DNA of 64,000 nt from Acidobacteriota bacterium (GTDB lineage Bacteria; Acidobacteriota; Blastocatellia; RBC074): the NCBI GenBank assembly GCA_016196035.1, contig JACPYM010000088.1, positions 124,001-188,000 of the forward strand, read 5' to 3'. The position numbers and the translations under genes are program-made. The notes below the pieces were generated by a model that saw only the letters and a list, made by a program, of their open reading frames with translations, was not told the DNA's origin and ran no database searches. Shown in pieces: positions 1 through 9,600 of the stretch (position 1 is the stretch's first letter; the number at the start of each line of letters is the position of its first letter).

Positions 1-215
1 CGACATGCAGCATTGCGGTTGTGCCGGGCTTGACCACGAGTAACATTGCGATCACCCCGGCAGCCAATCCGACCACCTGGCCGAGCACGGTGACCGTGAG
101 CATCACCAGCTACAACTATCAACCGATTTTCAACCTGGGCAATTGGACGGGCGTGAGTTGGACATCAGTCGCGGTCAAACCGAGTACGACGATGCGCTAT
201 TTATTGAATAACTAA
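1..215 (+). CDS. TadE-like pseudopilin, C-terminal fragment
   Basis: This is the last 70 or so codons of a gene that begins left of the window; the frame is open from base 3 and ends at TAA 213-215. The visible part is rich in Thr, Ser, Asn and Pro with a beta-strand-like tail (ending MRYLLNN), as in the extracytoplasmic part of TadE/TadF pseudopilins. The stop overlaps the start of the next gene, a clear TadE protein, by one base (TAATG), so the two are translationally coupled. The product call rests mainly on position in the Tad operon. No membrane segment is visible because the N-terminus is missing. Confidence 0.5.
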   Translation, partial: TCSIAVVPGLTTSNIAITPAANPTTWPSTVTVSITSYNYQPIFNLGNWTGVSWTSVAVKPSTTMRYLLNN

Positions 216-718
216 TGGCTGAGATGCTGAACCAAATCCGACAACGAGCGAACACGGAACGAGGCACAGTCCTAGTGGAATTTGCCATCGCGGCGCTGGT
301 CTTTTTTGTCGCCGTGTTCAGCGTGCTCGAAATGTCGCGCATGCTGTGGACGTACAACGCGCTGGCCGATGGCGTGCGGCGGGGGGCGCGTTACGCCGCC
401 ACGCATAGCCCGGACGCCACCGGTTCGACCACGAACAGTGCCAAGGTAAAAAATGTCGTCGTGTATGGCACGGACAGTCCGGCAGTCGGGGCGCAACCGA
501 TTGTTTATGGTTTGGCCACCAGTCACGTCACGGTCACATATAGTGGCAACTTCGGCGTCAATTTGGGAACCGCGACGGTAAGCACGAGCGGTTTCAGTTT
601 TCAATTTCTGGCTATCCCGTCGGTGCTGGGCGCGTCGCTGACGTTTCCGACTTATCAAGTGATCGTGGCGGGTGAAAGCGCGGGGTGCGTGCCCGGCGTG
701 ACAACAACCGGTTGTTAG
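215..718 (+). CDS. TadE-like minor pseudopilin
   Basis: A protein of 167 residues with the TadE layout: a short basic cytoplasmic head (residues 1-17), a prepilin-like motif GTVLVEFA with the conserved Glu at residue 22, one hydrophobic membrane segment (about 19-42), then a beta-rich extracytoplasmic domain. Two Cys near the C-terminus could form a disulphide. In the family TadE is a minor subunit of Flp/Tad pili and is processed by the TadV prepilin peptidase. It starts on the ATG that overlaps the previous gene's stop and lies 245 bp before cpaE. Its TAG stop (716-718) is also the left edge of a palindromic repeat, so the extreme C-terminus may have been set by that insertion. Confidence 0.85.
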   Translation: MAEMLNQIRQRANTERGTVLVEFAIAALVFFVAVFSVLEMSRMLWTYNALADGVRRGARYAATHSPDATGSTTNSAKVKNVVVYGTDSPAVGAQPIVYGLATSHVTVTYSGNFGVNLGTATVSTSGFSFQFLAIPSVLGASLTFPTYQVIVAGESAGCVPGVTTTGC

Positions 719-899
719 AGTGGTTTGCAATTGCGTGTACGGTAAGGCGCGTAGCGCCGCGAGACGGTACCGCGCGCGTGAGCAAGCGGCGCAGCAAGTA
801 CGGCGCACTCACACAATCGTGCAAGCTCCGCTTGCTCACGCGCGCGGTACCGTTTCGCGGCGCTGCTTTTCCTGTCAACCGAAGTGAAAACCGATCTAG
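716..899. repeat. Palindromic repeat family A, copy 1 (MITE-like)
   Basis: The left edge TTAGAGTGGTTTGCAATTGC and the right edge GAAGTGAAAACCGATCTAG are imperfect inverted repeats. Inside is a second, stronger palindrome: GGTACCGCGCGCGTGAGC (about 766-783) against GCTCACGCGCGCGGTACC (about 834-851). It fills most of the gap between tadE and cpaE. Four more copies lie at 33326, 35968, 39578 and 43696. No reading frame in it is credible. Confidence 0.85.
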
Positions 900-963
900 T
901 TGCCCCGTAGACAAAACGGGCGCGTGCACACGTTCCCCTTTTGTAACAGAGTTTTGATTCGAT

Positions 964-2391
964 ATGACACCGTTACTGACTTGTGTAATTCAGGCCGATG
1001 ACCGGGCGACGGCCACGCATCTCTGCCACGCGCTCGAAGCCGATGCGCGGCTGCGCGTCACGGCCGTCTTTCGCACCAACCAACAGATTTACGAAGAAGT
1101 CATGCGCCAGCGCCCGGCCATCGTGGTGTTAATGCTGAGCGCGCAACCGCAAACCACCTGGGCCTTGGCCCAGGCTATTCAACAGGGTGCGCCCGGCGTC
1201 GCCGTCATCTGTGCCGCGCAACAAGCTTCCACCGATCTGATTCTGGATACGTTGCGCAACGGTGCGCACGAATTTTTGCGCCTGCCTATCCGGCCCGAAG
1301 AGTTGCGCACCGTGCTCGACCGCATTGTCGAAACACATGCGAGCGATCCCTTTGGCATTGGCGGCGCGGCTAAACGCGGGCGCGTCACGGCGGTCTTTTC
1401 GCCCCGGGGCGGCTGCGGCACTTCGTTCATCGCGGCCAATCTGGCGGCGGGCATCCATGCCCCGACGGTGCTCGTTGATTTGAACCTGCAAGCCAGCAGT
1501 CTGGATTTGTATTTGGGTCTCAAGCCGCGCTTTTCCTGGGTGGACCTGATCGAAAACCAGGCGCGCCTGGACGACCAAATGCTGGTGAGTCTCTTGACGC
1601 CTTTCAATGAGCGCCTGTCGTTGCTGGCAGCCCCCGCCAAATCTGAAGACGCCGAGGAAGTGCGGCCCGAACAAATTCACGACGCCATCAACGCCTTGCG
1701 GGCGCGTTTCGATCACGTGCTGCTCGATGTGATGCACTCGTTTGACGCCTTGACGCTCAGCGCGCTTGATGCCGCCGACGACATTCTGCTGGTGCTGGGA
1801 CTCGACATCGTTTCCGTCCGCGCGGCGCAACGCGCGCTCACCATCTTTCAACGCCTGGAATATCCGCGCGCGAAAACCCGGCTGGTGCTGAATCGCTGGA
1901 ATCAACACAGCGAGTTGGAATTGCGCGAGGTCGAGCGGGCGCTGGGCCAACCCGTGCGCAACCTGATTCCGGACGACTATCGCACGGTGGTCGGATCGCT
2001 GAATCTGGGCCAGCCGCTGCTGGCCGCGCCCCCTGCCAGCGCCGTGGCGGCGGAACTGCAAAAACTGCTGGCGGATTGTGAACTGCCACGGGCCGAACAG
2101 CAGCCCGCCACCAAACGCGGCTTGCTGGATATGCTCTTACGGCGCAATACGGCGTCCTTGCCGGCGACCCCGCCCAAGACGACCCAGCCGCTGAACCTGG
2201 CGACGCCCGCCGCCAAACAGAAACGCACGACGCCGCTGCTGATGCCGCCCGCCGCGCCGGTGCCCGTGCCCGCCGACCCGCAACCACAGGAGCCTGCGCG
2301 CTCCGCGCCCTTGCGCGCGCCGCAACATCAGGCACAACAAAAACCAGCCCAGCCAAAACAGGCGCAGCAAAAGAAGGTACCCGGACGTTGA
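964..2391 (+). CDS. cpaE: CpaE/TadZ-family pilus assembly ATPase
   Basis: A protein of 475 residues. Residues 1-125 look like an atypical receiver domain. Residues 138-375 form a MinD/ParA-like P-loop fold with a degenerate Walker A, PRGGCGTS (147-154), in which the usual lysines are replaced, as is common in CpaE/TadZ. A Pro/Gln/Ala-rich tail from about 385 to 475 is probably disordered. TadZ proteins place the Tad machinery at the cell pole. It sits directly before the cpaF motor gene (61 bp gap), as in other Tad operons. The ATG start has only a weak Shine-Dalgarno match, and the repeat copy just upstream separates it from tadE, so it may have its own promoter. Confidence 0.85.
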   Translation: MTPLLTCVIQADDRATATHLCHALEADARLRVTAVFRTNQQIYEEVMRQRPAIVVLMLSAQPQTTWALAQAIQQGAPGVAVICAAQQASTDLILDTLRNGAHEFLRLPIRPEELRTVLDRIVETHASDPFGIGGAAKRGRVTAVFSPRGGCGTSFIAANLAAGIHAPTVLVDLNLQASSLDLYLGLKPRFSWVDLIENQARLDDQMLVSLLTPFNERLSLLAAPAKSEDAEEVRPEQIHDAINALRARFDHVLLDVMHSFDALTLSALDAADDILLVLGLDIVSVRAAQRALTIFQRLEYPRAKTRLVLNRWNQHSELELREVERALGQPVRNLIPDDYRTVVGSLNLGQPLLAAPPASAVAAELQKLLADCELPRAEQQPATKRGLLDMLLRRNTASLPATPPKTTQPLNLATPAAKQKRTTPLLMPPAAPVPVPADPQPQEPARSAPLRAPQHQAQQKPAQPKQAQQKKVPGR

Positions 2392-2452
2392 AACGGATGT
2401 CCCAGATGCAGGTAAAAGTAAACAAGTAAAGCAATGAGGATGAGCCGCAGTT

Positions 2453-3820
2453 ATGGCATTACGCGATAGGTTAAACAAAAGCGGAGCGCACGCCGTCGTG
2501 CCGTTGCGCAATTACGGCGAAGCGGCGCCCGCGCCCAAGCTGAATAGCTATCAGGAAATCAAAGCGCGCTTGCACGGCATGCTGATTGACCGCATGGATT
2601 TGAGCCAGCTCAACGTGCTGACGCCGCAAGAGACCCATGCGCAAGTGGCGCGCATCGCCAACACGTTGTTGACCGAAGAAGACCTGCTGCTCTCGCTGGC
2701 CGACCGCGAGCGGCTGATCGAAGAATTGCGCCACGAACTGTTCGGCCTGGGGCCGCTCGAACCGTTGCTGGCCGACCCGACGATCTCGGACATTCTGGTC
2801 AATTCACCCTACAAGGTATATGTCGAACGCGGCGGCAAGCTCGAACGCACGGGCGTGACCTTTAACGACAACGAGCATGTCATTCGCGTGATCGAACGCA
2901 TCGTGACTTCGGTGGGCCGCCGCATTGACGAATCTTCGCCGATGGTGGACGCGCGGCTGCCCGACGGTTCGCGCGTCAACGCGGTCATTCCGCCGGTGAT
3001 GCTCGACGGCCCTTCGCTCTCGATTCGGCGGTTCGGCGCGCAGCCCTTGCGCATTCACGACCTCATCAAAAAAGGCGCGCTGCCCGGCGAAATCGCTCAC
3101 CTGTTGGAAATGTGCGTCAAGGCACGGCTCAACATCGTGGTGTCGGGCGGCACGGGCGCGGGCAAAACGACGCTGCTCAATGCGCTTTCGGCTTTTATCC
3201 CTGAGAGCGAACGTATCGTGACCATTGAGGATTCCGCCGAGTTGTTGTTGCAACAGGAACACGTGCTGCGCATGGAAACCCGTCCACCCAACGTCGAAGG
3301 GCGCGGCGAAATCACGCAACGCGAACTGGTCAAAAACGCCTTGCGCATGCGGCCCGACCGCATCGTCATCGGCGAAGTGCGCAGCGGCGAGGCGGTGGAC
3401 ATGCTGCAAGCGATGAACACCGGGCACGACGGCAGCCTCACGACCATTCACGCCAACACGCCGCCCGACGCGCTGACGCGGCTCGAAACGATGGTGCAAA
3501 TGGCCGGGATGCGTATGTCAGATGCCGCCATCCGCCAGCAAATCGTGTCGGCGATTGATCTGGTCGTACAGGTCGCGCGCCTCAGCGACGGCACGCGCCG
3601 CGTGACTTCGCTGACCGAAATCCTCGGGCTGAAACGCAAACAATTTCAGACCCAGGAAATCTTCCGCTACGAACGCCAGGGCGTGGACGAAAACGAGCGC
3701 GTCATCGGGCGCTTTCGCTTTTGCGGCGTGCGGCCGCAATTTGCCGAGCGCCTGGCGGCGTGCGGCTTACATCTGCCGCCGGGTTTCTTTGACGAATTAC
3801 GGTTGCCGCCTGCTTCTTGA
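2453..3820 (+). CDS. cpaF: CpaF/TadA pilus assembly ATPase
   Basis: A type II/IV secretion hexameric ATPase of 455 residues that powers Flp pilus assembly at the inner face of the membrane. Walker A is GGTGAGKTT (residues 232-240, Lys 238). The Asp box region (VTIEDSAEL), Walker B region ([11 protein letters not shown]) and His box (TTIHANTP) follow in the usual order. The N-terminal half carries the typical CpaF lead-in ([18 protein letters not shown]). GAGGATGAG lies before the ATG. The next gene, tadB, starts about 150 bp later, after an inserted inverted repeat, which is unusual for a normally tight operon. Confidence 0.95.
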   Translation: MALRDRLNKSGAHAVVPLRNYGEAAPAPKLNSYQEIKARLHGMLIDRMDLSQLNVLTPQETHAQVARIANTLLTEEDLLLSLADRERLIEELRHELFGLGPLEPLLADPTISDILVNSPYKVYVERGGKLERTGVTFNDNEHVIRVIERIVTSVGRRIDESSPMVDARLPDGSRVNAVIPPVMLDGPSLSIRRFGAQPLRIHDLIKKGALPGEIAHLLEMCVKARLNIVVSGGTGAGKTTLLNALSAFIPESERIVTIEDSAELLLQQEHVLRMETRPPNVEGRGEITQRELVKNALRMRPDRIVIGEVRSGEAVDMLQAMNTGHDGSLTTIHANTPPDALTRLETMVQMAGMRMSDAAIRQQIVSAIDLVVQVARLSDGTRRVTSLTEILGLKRKQFQTQEIFRYERQGVDENERVIGRFRFCGVRPQFAERLAACGLHLPPGFFDELRLPPAS

Positions 3821-3861
3821 GGCGAAAAGTGAAGCGTTGTTCGCCCGGAAGGCGGCGCGCC

Positions 3862-3948
3862 CTGTACAGCGGACTGCCAGTCCGCTGCCAGGCTCGGCCA
3901 GCCGTCCAATCATCAAGCCAGCCAGCGGACTGGCAGCCCGCTGTACAG
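3862..3948. repeat. Inverted REP pair in the Tad operon
   Basis: Two 26-base arms, 3862-3887 and 3923-3948, are reverse complements with one mismatch. Each arm is itself palindromic around GGACTGCCAGTCC. The pair separates cpaF from tadB and ends just before the tadB Shine-Dalgarno sequence, so transcription from cpaF into tadB would make a large hairpin. It could attenuate or protect the mRNA. Confidence 0.85.
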
Positions 3949-3967
3949 TTTGAGGAGCAAGAATCTG

Positions 3968-4930
3968 ATGATTAATTTTTTGGTTTTTCTCTTCTGTTTA
4001 TGCGCCGTTTATACGGTTTATCTGTTTTCCACGCGCCGGGCGACCGCGCGGCGGGAGCGAGTGGGCGAACGTCTGGCAGAGGCGCTGGATGATCAAGTCG
4101 GGTTGCCGCCGCCGCGCGCGCAATTGGCCCGCGCGGTCTCGCTGAGCGAGTTGGCCTGGCTCGACCGCTTGCTCAAAAAGAACGCATTGGCGGCGGAGTT
4201 GAAACGGCTGATCGAGCAAGCCGACTTGCATCTGACCGTGGGCCGCCTGGTGCTCTTTTCGGTCAGCGCCACGGTGTTGGGGATGTTGATGATTTCGATG
4301 CTGATCTCGACCACGGGGCTGATCGTCGTGACGGGCCTGCTGGCAGGCGCGGGGCCGTTTTTACACGTCCTGTACAAACGCAAACAGCGCTTTGACAAAT
4401 TCATCGCCGACCTGCCCGAAGCGCTCGAAATGATCAGCCGCGCGCTGCTCGCCGGCCAAGGCTTTCAATCCACCCTGCAGTTGATCGCCGATGAGATGCC
4501 CGACCCGATTGCCGGGGAGTTTGGCCGCGTTTATGAAGAGCAAACCCTGGGTCTTTCGCTCAAGGCCGCCCTGCAAAATCTGATGCAGCGCGTGCCCATA
4601 CTCGAACTCAAAATGTGCGTCATCGCGGTACTCGTGCAACGCGAGTCGGGCGGCAATTTGGCTGAGATTTTGGATATTTCGGCCCAGACCATTCGAGATC
4701 GTTTTCGCATCAAGGCCGATCTCAGCACGCTCACCACCGCCTCGCGGATGTCGGCGGGCGTCTTGTGCGCGTTGCCCTTTATCGTCGTGCTGATCATTTC
4801 GTGGCTCAATCCGACCTACCTCGAACCATTGTTTTTTGATGCGCGCGGGCATCGCTTGCTGCTTATCGCGGTGCTGTTGCAGGTGTGCGGCTTGCTGCTG
4901 GTGCGCCAGATTTTGCGCATTCGCATTTGA
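3968..4930 (+). CDS. tadB: TadB, type II secretion F-domain membrane protein
   Basis: An inner-membrane platform protein of the Tad pilus, 320 residues. It has an N-terminal membrane segment (2-20), a cytoplasmic basic stretch, a central pair of membrane segments (about 90-130), a T2SSF domain with the typical DLPEALEMISRALLAGQGF core (about residues 146-164), and two C-terminal membrane helices. I chose the ATG at 3968 because GAGGAG lies about 10 bases upstream; a TTG at 3950 would extend it by six residues. It pairs with TadC downstream, as in most Tad systems. Confidence 0.9.
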   Translation: MINFLVFLFCLCAVYTVYLFSTRRATARRERVGERLAEALDDQVGLPPPRAQLARAVSLSELAWLDRLLKKNALAAELKRLIEQADLHLTVGRLVLFSVSATVLGMLMISMLISTTGLIVVTGLLAGAGPFLHVLYKRKQRFDKFIADLPEALEMISRALLAGQGFQSTLQLIADEMPDPIAGEFGRVYEEQTLGLSLKAALQNLMQRVPILELKMCVIAVLVQRESGGNLAEILDISAQTIRDRFRIKADLSTLTTASRMSAGVLCALPFIVVLIISWLNPTYLEPLFFDARGHRLLLIAVLLQVCGLLLVRQILRIRI

Positions 4931-5001
4931 GTGATTGCGGCGCGCCCACGGCGGTGCGCGCCAGTGACAGAATCAGAGATAGAAGATGTTGGAGACAGAA
5001 G

Positions 5002-5916
5002 ATGCTGCTGATTGCGCTCCTGATTTTTGCGTTTGTTTCGCTGGCGGTGTTCAGCGCGTATTGGTTTTTGTTTCAACCCACCACGGCCACCACGCAACGG
5101 TTGCGTGAAATTGGCCAGACGGCCAATCCGTTTGCAGAGAGCTTGGCAAGCCCCGCCGCCACCGTGGCCGAACGCGTCGCCGAGCCGCTCAATCGCCTGC
5201 TGCCGCCCGCGCCCGACAAGTTGCGCGTGATGCAACGCAAGCTGTTGTTCGCGGGTTATCGCGCGCCACAGGCGGCCTTGCTCTATCGCGCCATTCAATT
5301 GGCCTTTTTGGCGGGCTTGCCCGCCGCCACGGTGGGTGCGCTCTGGTTGGCTGAACGCCCGTTGAGCACTTCGTTGGCCTTCATCCTGGGCGCGGCGTTA
5401 TGCGGTTATTTGCTGCCCCGCGTCAGCCTCGACAAGCTGATCGCCAATCGCCAGTTGCGGCTGCAATGGGGCCTGGCCGATGCGCTCGACCTGTTGACGA
5501 TCACCATCGAAGCCGGCATGAATTTCAACGCTGCCCTCGTGCGCGTGAGCGAAGAATTGAAAACCGCGCATCCGGCCCTCTGCGAAGAGTTCGATCTGGT
5601 CAACCTCGAAATCCGCGTCGGACGCGCGCGCGCGCAAGCCTTGCGCAACCTTGCCGAACGCACGGGGGTGGAAGATATGCGCGCGTTCTGCGCCATCCTC
5701 ATTCAAGCCGACCGTTACGGCACTTCGGTCGGACGCGCCATTCGCGTCTATGCCAATACCTTGCGCACCAAACGCCGCCAGCGCGCCGAACAGGCGGCGC
5801 AACGGGCGGCGGTCAAATTGCTCTTGCCGCTGGCGCTCTTTCTGTTTCCGACCTTGTTCATCGTCGTGCTGGGGCCGGCCTTCCTGACGTTGATGGATAT
5901 GTTCTTCAACAATTAA
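5002..5916 (+). CDS. tadC: TadC, type II secretion F-domain membrane protein
   Basis: The second platform protein of the pilus, 304 residues. An N-terminal membrane helix (1-20) is followed by two central hydrophobic segments (about 90-135), the T2SSF domain (LTITIEAGMNFNAALVRVS onward, about 160-285) and a C-terminal helix. The ATG at 5002 has GGAG eight bases upstream. A longer frame to 4885 exists but would overlap tadB and lacks a ribosome site. A hairpin just after the stop probably ends the Tad transcript here. Confidence 0.9.
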   Translation: MLLIALLIFAFVSLAVFSAYWFLFQPTTATTQRLREIGQTANPFAESLASPAATVAERVAEPLNRLLPPAPDKLRVMQRKLLFAGYRAPQAALLYRAIQLAFLAGLPAATVGALWLAERPLSTSLAFILGAALCGYLLPRVSLDKLIANRQLRLQWGLADALDLLTITIEAGMNFNAALVRVSEELKTAHPALCEEFDLVNLEIRVGRARAQALRNLAERTGVEDMRAFCAILIQADRYGTSVGRAIRVYANTLRTKRRQRAEQAAQRAAVKLLLPLALFLFPTLFIVVLGPAFLTLMDMFFNN

Positions 5917-5958
5917 CCGTGCTCTTGCAAGGTCGCTAACAAGAGCGCTTGAACGGTT
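5915..5958 (+). terminator. Possible terminator after tadC
   Basis: GCTCTTG (5921-5927) pairs with CAAGAGC (5940-5946), and the flanking AACCG/CGGTT (5915-5919 and 5954-5958) extends the stem. Only a short T run follows, so intrinsic termination is plausible but not certain. Confidence 0.4.
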
Positions 5959-5970
5959 TGACTGGCTCCC

Positions 5971-6309
5971 GATTCCTGACTCCTGATAGCTTGAAAATCA
6001 GTCGGCATTTTCAAGCTATAGATTTCAAGAAAAAGCTTTTCCGCGTTGAGTCCCGAAGGGACGTTGGAGATTAGGACAAAGTGCCAAATGAACCTCGCGC
6101 CCTGAAAGACAAGGCTTCAATCTGTCGCCCTTTCAGGGCTTGCCGAATTTGGATACGCGCGTTCCGGTGGTTTCACCACCGGCTAATATCCGTAGCGCCT
6201 CCGGCGCAAGAAACATTTTCTTGAATGCTATAGCAGGAATCAGGGGTCAGGAATCGGGAGTCAGGGTAGTGTCTTTGGCAGGCGTTTTGAGGGCTTTGCA
6301 AAGGCCCTG
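5971..6309. repeat. Heptamer hairpin element, copy I (interrupted)
   Basis: The left arm GATTCCTGACTCCTGAT has a 7-base period. It is followed by a perfect hairpin, ATAGCTTGAAAAT against ATTTTCAAGCTAT. The right arm of inverted heptamers (6234-6265, AATCAGG-like) and a conserved tail starting GTCTTTGGCAG (6271) complete it. The same order occurs without interruption at 29596-29727. Here the element is split just after the hairpin by the 6022-6226 insertion. Confidence 0.75.
6015..6233. mobile_element. 205-bp MITE-like insertion with 7-bp target duplication
   Basis: GCTATAG occurs at 6015-6021 and 6227-6233, directly flanking 205 bases. The insert begins ATTTCAAGAAAA and ends TTTTCTTGAAT, which are near-perfect terminal inverted repeats. 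Removing the insert and one GCTATAG restores a continuous heptamer hairpin like the one at 29596-29727. Inside are four small hairpins: GTCCCGAAGGGAC (6050-6062), GCCCTGAAAG/CTTTCAGGGC (6099-6139), CCGGTGG/CCACCGG (6164-6182) and GCGCCTCCGGCGC (6195-6207). It has no coding capacity, so it would need a transposase in trans. Confidence 0.65.
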
Positions 6310-6679
6310 CTGTCACCCGTCCGGCTTGGCTAAAAATTGACAGCCGTCATTGCTTGGCATAGAGTGCGCCCGTTTTAATGTATGCGTTTTTTTGGGTAGG
6401 GCTGATGGGTCGTGTTCACCGTTAGCCGGGTGACGATGCATTGGCAATGAAACCCGCACACCGGCCTTGACCAGCCGGAGCGCAGTGCGGGCAGTTATCA
6501 GCTTTATTACGTGCAAGCAGCAAACCGGCGAGTGCTTGCCCTTCCCTTCTGGCTGTTTCACTGAAACGGCCACCAGCCTGGGCCGTCAAAAGAGCCGTTT
6601 GGCCCAGCGACATAAGCGTTGTAACTCAGTGGTTCGCGGGCGAACCAGTCAGGCGATCCGTCTCAACAAAGGAGTTCTG

Positions 6680-9600
6680 ATGCACACCTCACAGGCGAAA
6701 GAACACGCGCAAGGCAAGGCCAAACAGGCAGGGCGGTTGTCCGTCCTGGCGCTCTGCTTACTCGCGGGGCTGGGTTGCGCCGTGTGGCTGGGCCAGGCGT
6801 TGCGCGGTGCCGCGGCCAATTTCCAGATGATCAGAGTGGCGCCCGACAAATTGCTGGTCGGGACGCTCGGCACACCGTATCAAGATGTATTGCGCGCCAG
6901 TGGCGGCGGCTCGTCCGTTTACACCTTTACGCTGGACAACGAAGTGCGCGATTGTTTACCGGCGGGGTTGAGCCTGGAAAACGGCACGCCCGATGACGCA
7001 GCCGCCGTGCGCGGGACGCCGCAGGAAGCGGGCGTTTTCACCTTCACGGTCAAAGTCAGCAGCCCGCCCGCCGTCCCCACGCGCCAGCATTTCACCATCC
7101 TCATCCGCGCGCGCGCCGCTTGCCCGGTGCTGGGTTTGGTCGAAGACGTTCCTTGCAATCCGCGCCTGACGCTCGGCGTGTTTTACAGCGAAACCTTCAA
7201 CGTGGCCGGCGTGGGCACAGCGCCCTATCAGTTCGACGTAGACGCGCGCGTCGGCGAACGCCTGCCCAGAGGAATGGAACTGGTGCCCGGCCCGCGCGCC
7301 GATCAAGTCACGTTGCGCGGCACGCCCGAAGAAACAGGGTTTTTCACCTTTCACATCCGCGTCGAAGACGCCAACGGCTGTTATGGCGTGATCTGTCACG
7401 ACTATCCGATTCGCAACAACCCGGAATGCCTGCTGAACCTGTTCCCCGACAATCTGGACGAGGTAGACAGCATTCAAAACGAACCGCTCGCGCTCAGCTT
7501 CACGCCGAACAACGGCGCCGCGCCGTATGCGTTCAGCTTCGACAATCGTCCGGGCGAAAGTGTGCCGCCGGGCTTGCTGCTGGCGTCCAACGCCACTGCC
7601 GAACGCGCGCTGCTCAGCGGCGCGCCGCAAGAGGCGGGAACGTTCTCTTTCACCTTGCGCGCCAAAGACAAAAACGGTTGCGAGATCACGCAGAGTTACA
7701 CGCTGGCCGTGCGTTCCAAAATTCCCGCGAACCAGCCGCCGGTATGCCCCGCCGTCACGCTGGCGCCGCAACTGTTAGCCAATGGCACACTCAAACTCAA
7801 CGCGCCGTTCAATCAAACGTTCACGGCCAGCGGCGGAGCTGCGCCTTACACCTTCACCGTTGAAGCCATGCCGCCGGGCCTGCTGGTGAATGCGTCAACC
7901 AATCCCAACGAGCAACTCGCGCTCGGTGGCGCGCCAACACAGACGGGCAGTTGGGAATTTCGCGTCAAAGCGACTGACAAGAATGGCTGCGAGGGCAACC
8001 GCACTTATGTGCTGAACGTGCATGACCCTGATTGCCCGGTCATCCTTTTACCGCGCAGCTTGCCCGGCGGCGTGGCCGGAGAAACATACGCCGCGCAAAC
8101 GATCCAGCCACAACCCGCCAATCGCGCGTACAACCTGACCATCAGCAGCGGCGCGTTGCCGTCCGGTCTGATGCTCGCGGGCAATGTCTTGCAAGGGACG
8201 CCGACACTGGCAGGCACGTTCAAATTCACGCTCACGGCGCAAAGCGGCACGTGCAGCGGTGCGCGGGAATACACCGTGTTGATCGGCGGGCCGTTCGTGT
8301 GCCCGCCGAATCTGACGCAGACGCTGGCGGCGGGCGCGACTGAGGCGGTCGTGAGTTATCCGCTGCCCACGGCCCCGCCCGGCAATACCGTCACTTGCAC
8401 ACCGGCTGCGGGTTCGACGTTCAAACGCGGCGCGACGACGGTGACCTGCGTGAGCGCGGGCGCAGCCGCGACAATGATGTGCAGCTTCACGGTGACGCTC
8501 ACGACTTGCACCATCGGCTGTCCGGCGGCTGTGACGGCGACGTTGCCCGCCGGGCAATGCGCAATGGCGGTGACTTACGCCGCGCCTGTGTTGGAGGGCG
8601 CGTGCGGCCCGGCGACGTGCACGCCCGCGTCAGGTTCGAGTTTTGCGGCGGGCGTAAAGACGGTGACATGCACTGCGCCGGATGGCGCGGGCGGCAACAG
8701 CGCGTGCAGCTTCACGGTGACGGTCAACGCTACCCAAATACCCCCGCCCACATGTCCGGCGAATATCACCCGCGCGGCGGATCAGAATCAGTGTACGGCC
8801 ATCGTGAATTACGCGCCGCCGGTTGTGCCCGCCGACTGTGTTGGCACGACGGTCAGTTGCGTTCCGGCTGCTGGCACGGCCTTTCCGTTGGGCGTCACGA
8901 CGGTGACGTGCACGGCGACGGATGCGGCGCAAAACAAATCCACCTGCGCTTTCACGGTCACAATTAACGACGCGCAAGCGCCCACGCTGGTTTGCCCCGA
9001 CAACCTCGTCAAAGCGGCGGATCAAAACCAATGCGCGACGGCGGTGACATACACCAACGCGACGGCCAGCGATAATTGCGCGGGCGTGGGCACGCCGGTT
9101 TGCACGCCGCCCTCCGGTGCGACCTTCACGGTCGGCCAGACGACGGTGATGTGCAGCGTGCGCGATGCCGCGCAGAATTTGGCGACGTGCAGCTTCACCG
9201 TCACGGTCAACGACACCCAAGCGCCCGTCATCACTGCGTGCACGCCAGAGCAGCGCGTCGTGGCGAACGGCCCGGCCACGGTCAGCTATCCGCTGCCCAG
9301 CGTGACCGACAATTGCGCCAACCCAACCGTGAGTTGCGTTCCGGCGTCCGGCACGAGCTTCCCGCCGGGCGTCAGGACGGTCACCTGCACGGCGACCGAT
9401 GCGGGCAACAACACAGCGGCGTGCAGCTTTACGGTGACGGTGACGGGTTGCGGATTCGTGCCGACCCCGCCCCCGCCCGTGACGGCCAACGCCGCCGCCG
9501 GCAGGTGCGATGCGGTGGTCGCTTACGCCACGCCGGCGACGAATGGCGCGTGCGGCGTGGTGACGTGCGCGCCTGCTGCGGGTGCGAGCTTCCCCGTGGG

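Larger units (their letters stand above)
5917..6679. other. Gene-free stretch with nested repeats, tadC to HYR gene
   Basis: About 760 bases with no credible gene. From left to right it holds the tadC terminator-like hairpin, a heptamer/hairpin element (5971-6309) interrupted by a 205-bp insertion (6022-6226), and about 370 bases of unremarkable sequence that must contain the promoter of the HYR gene. The frame that opens at 6467 upstream of that gene has no ribosome site. Confidence 0.7.

Noticed and set aside
685-957. Small + strand gene after tadE
   Set aside because: Its sequence is the translation of repeat copy 1, and the same peptide pattern appears at the other copies.
1129-2061. - strand frame of 310 codons opposite cpaE
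   Set aside because: Shadow frame typical of GC-rich coding DNA; composition is Gln/Arg/His-rich and unrelated to any fold.
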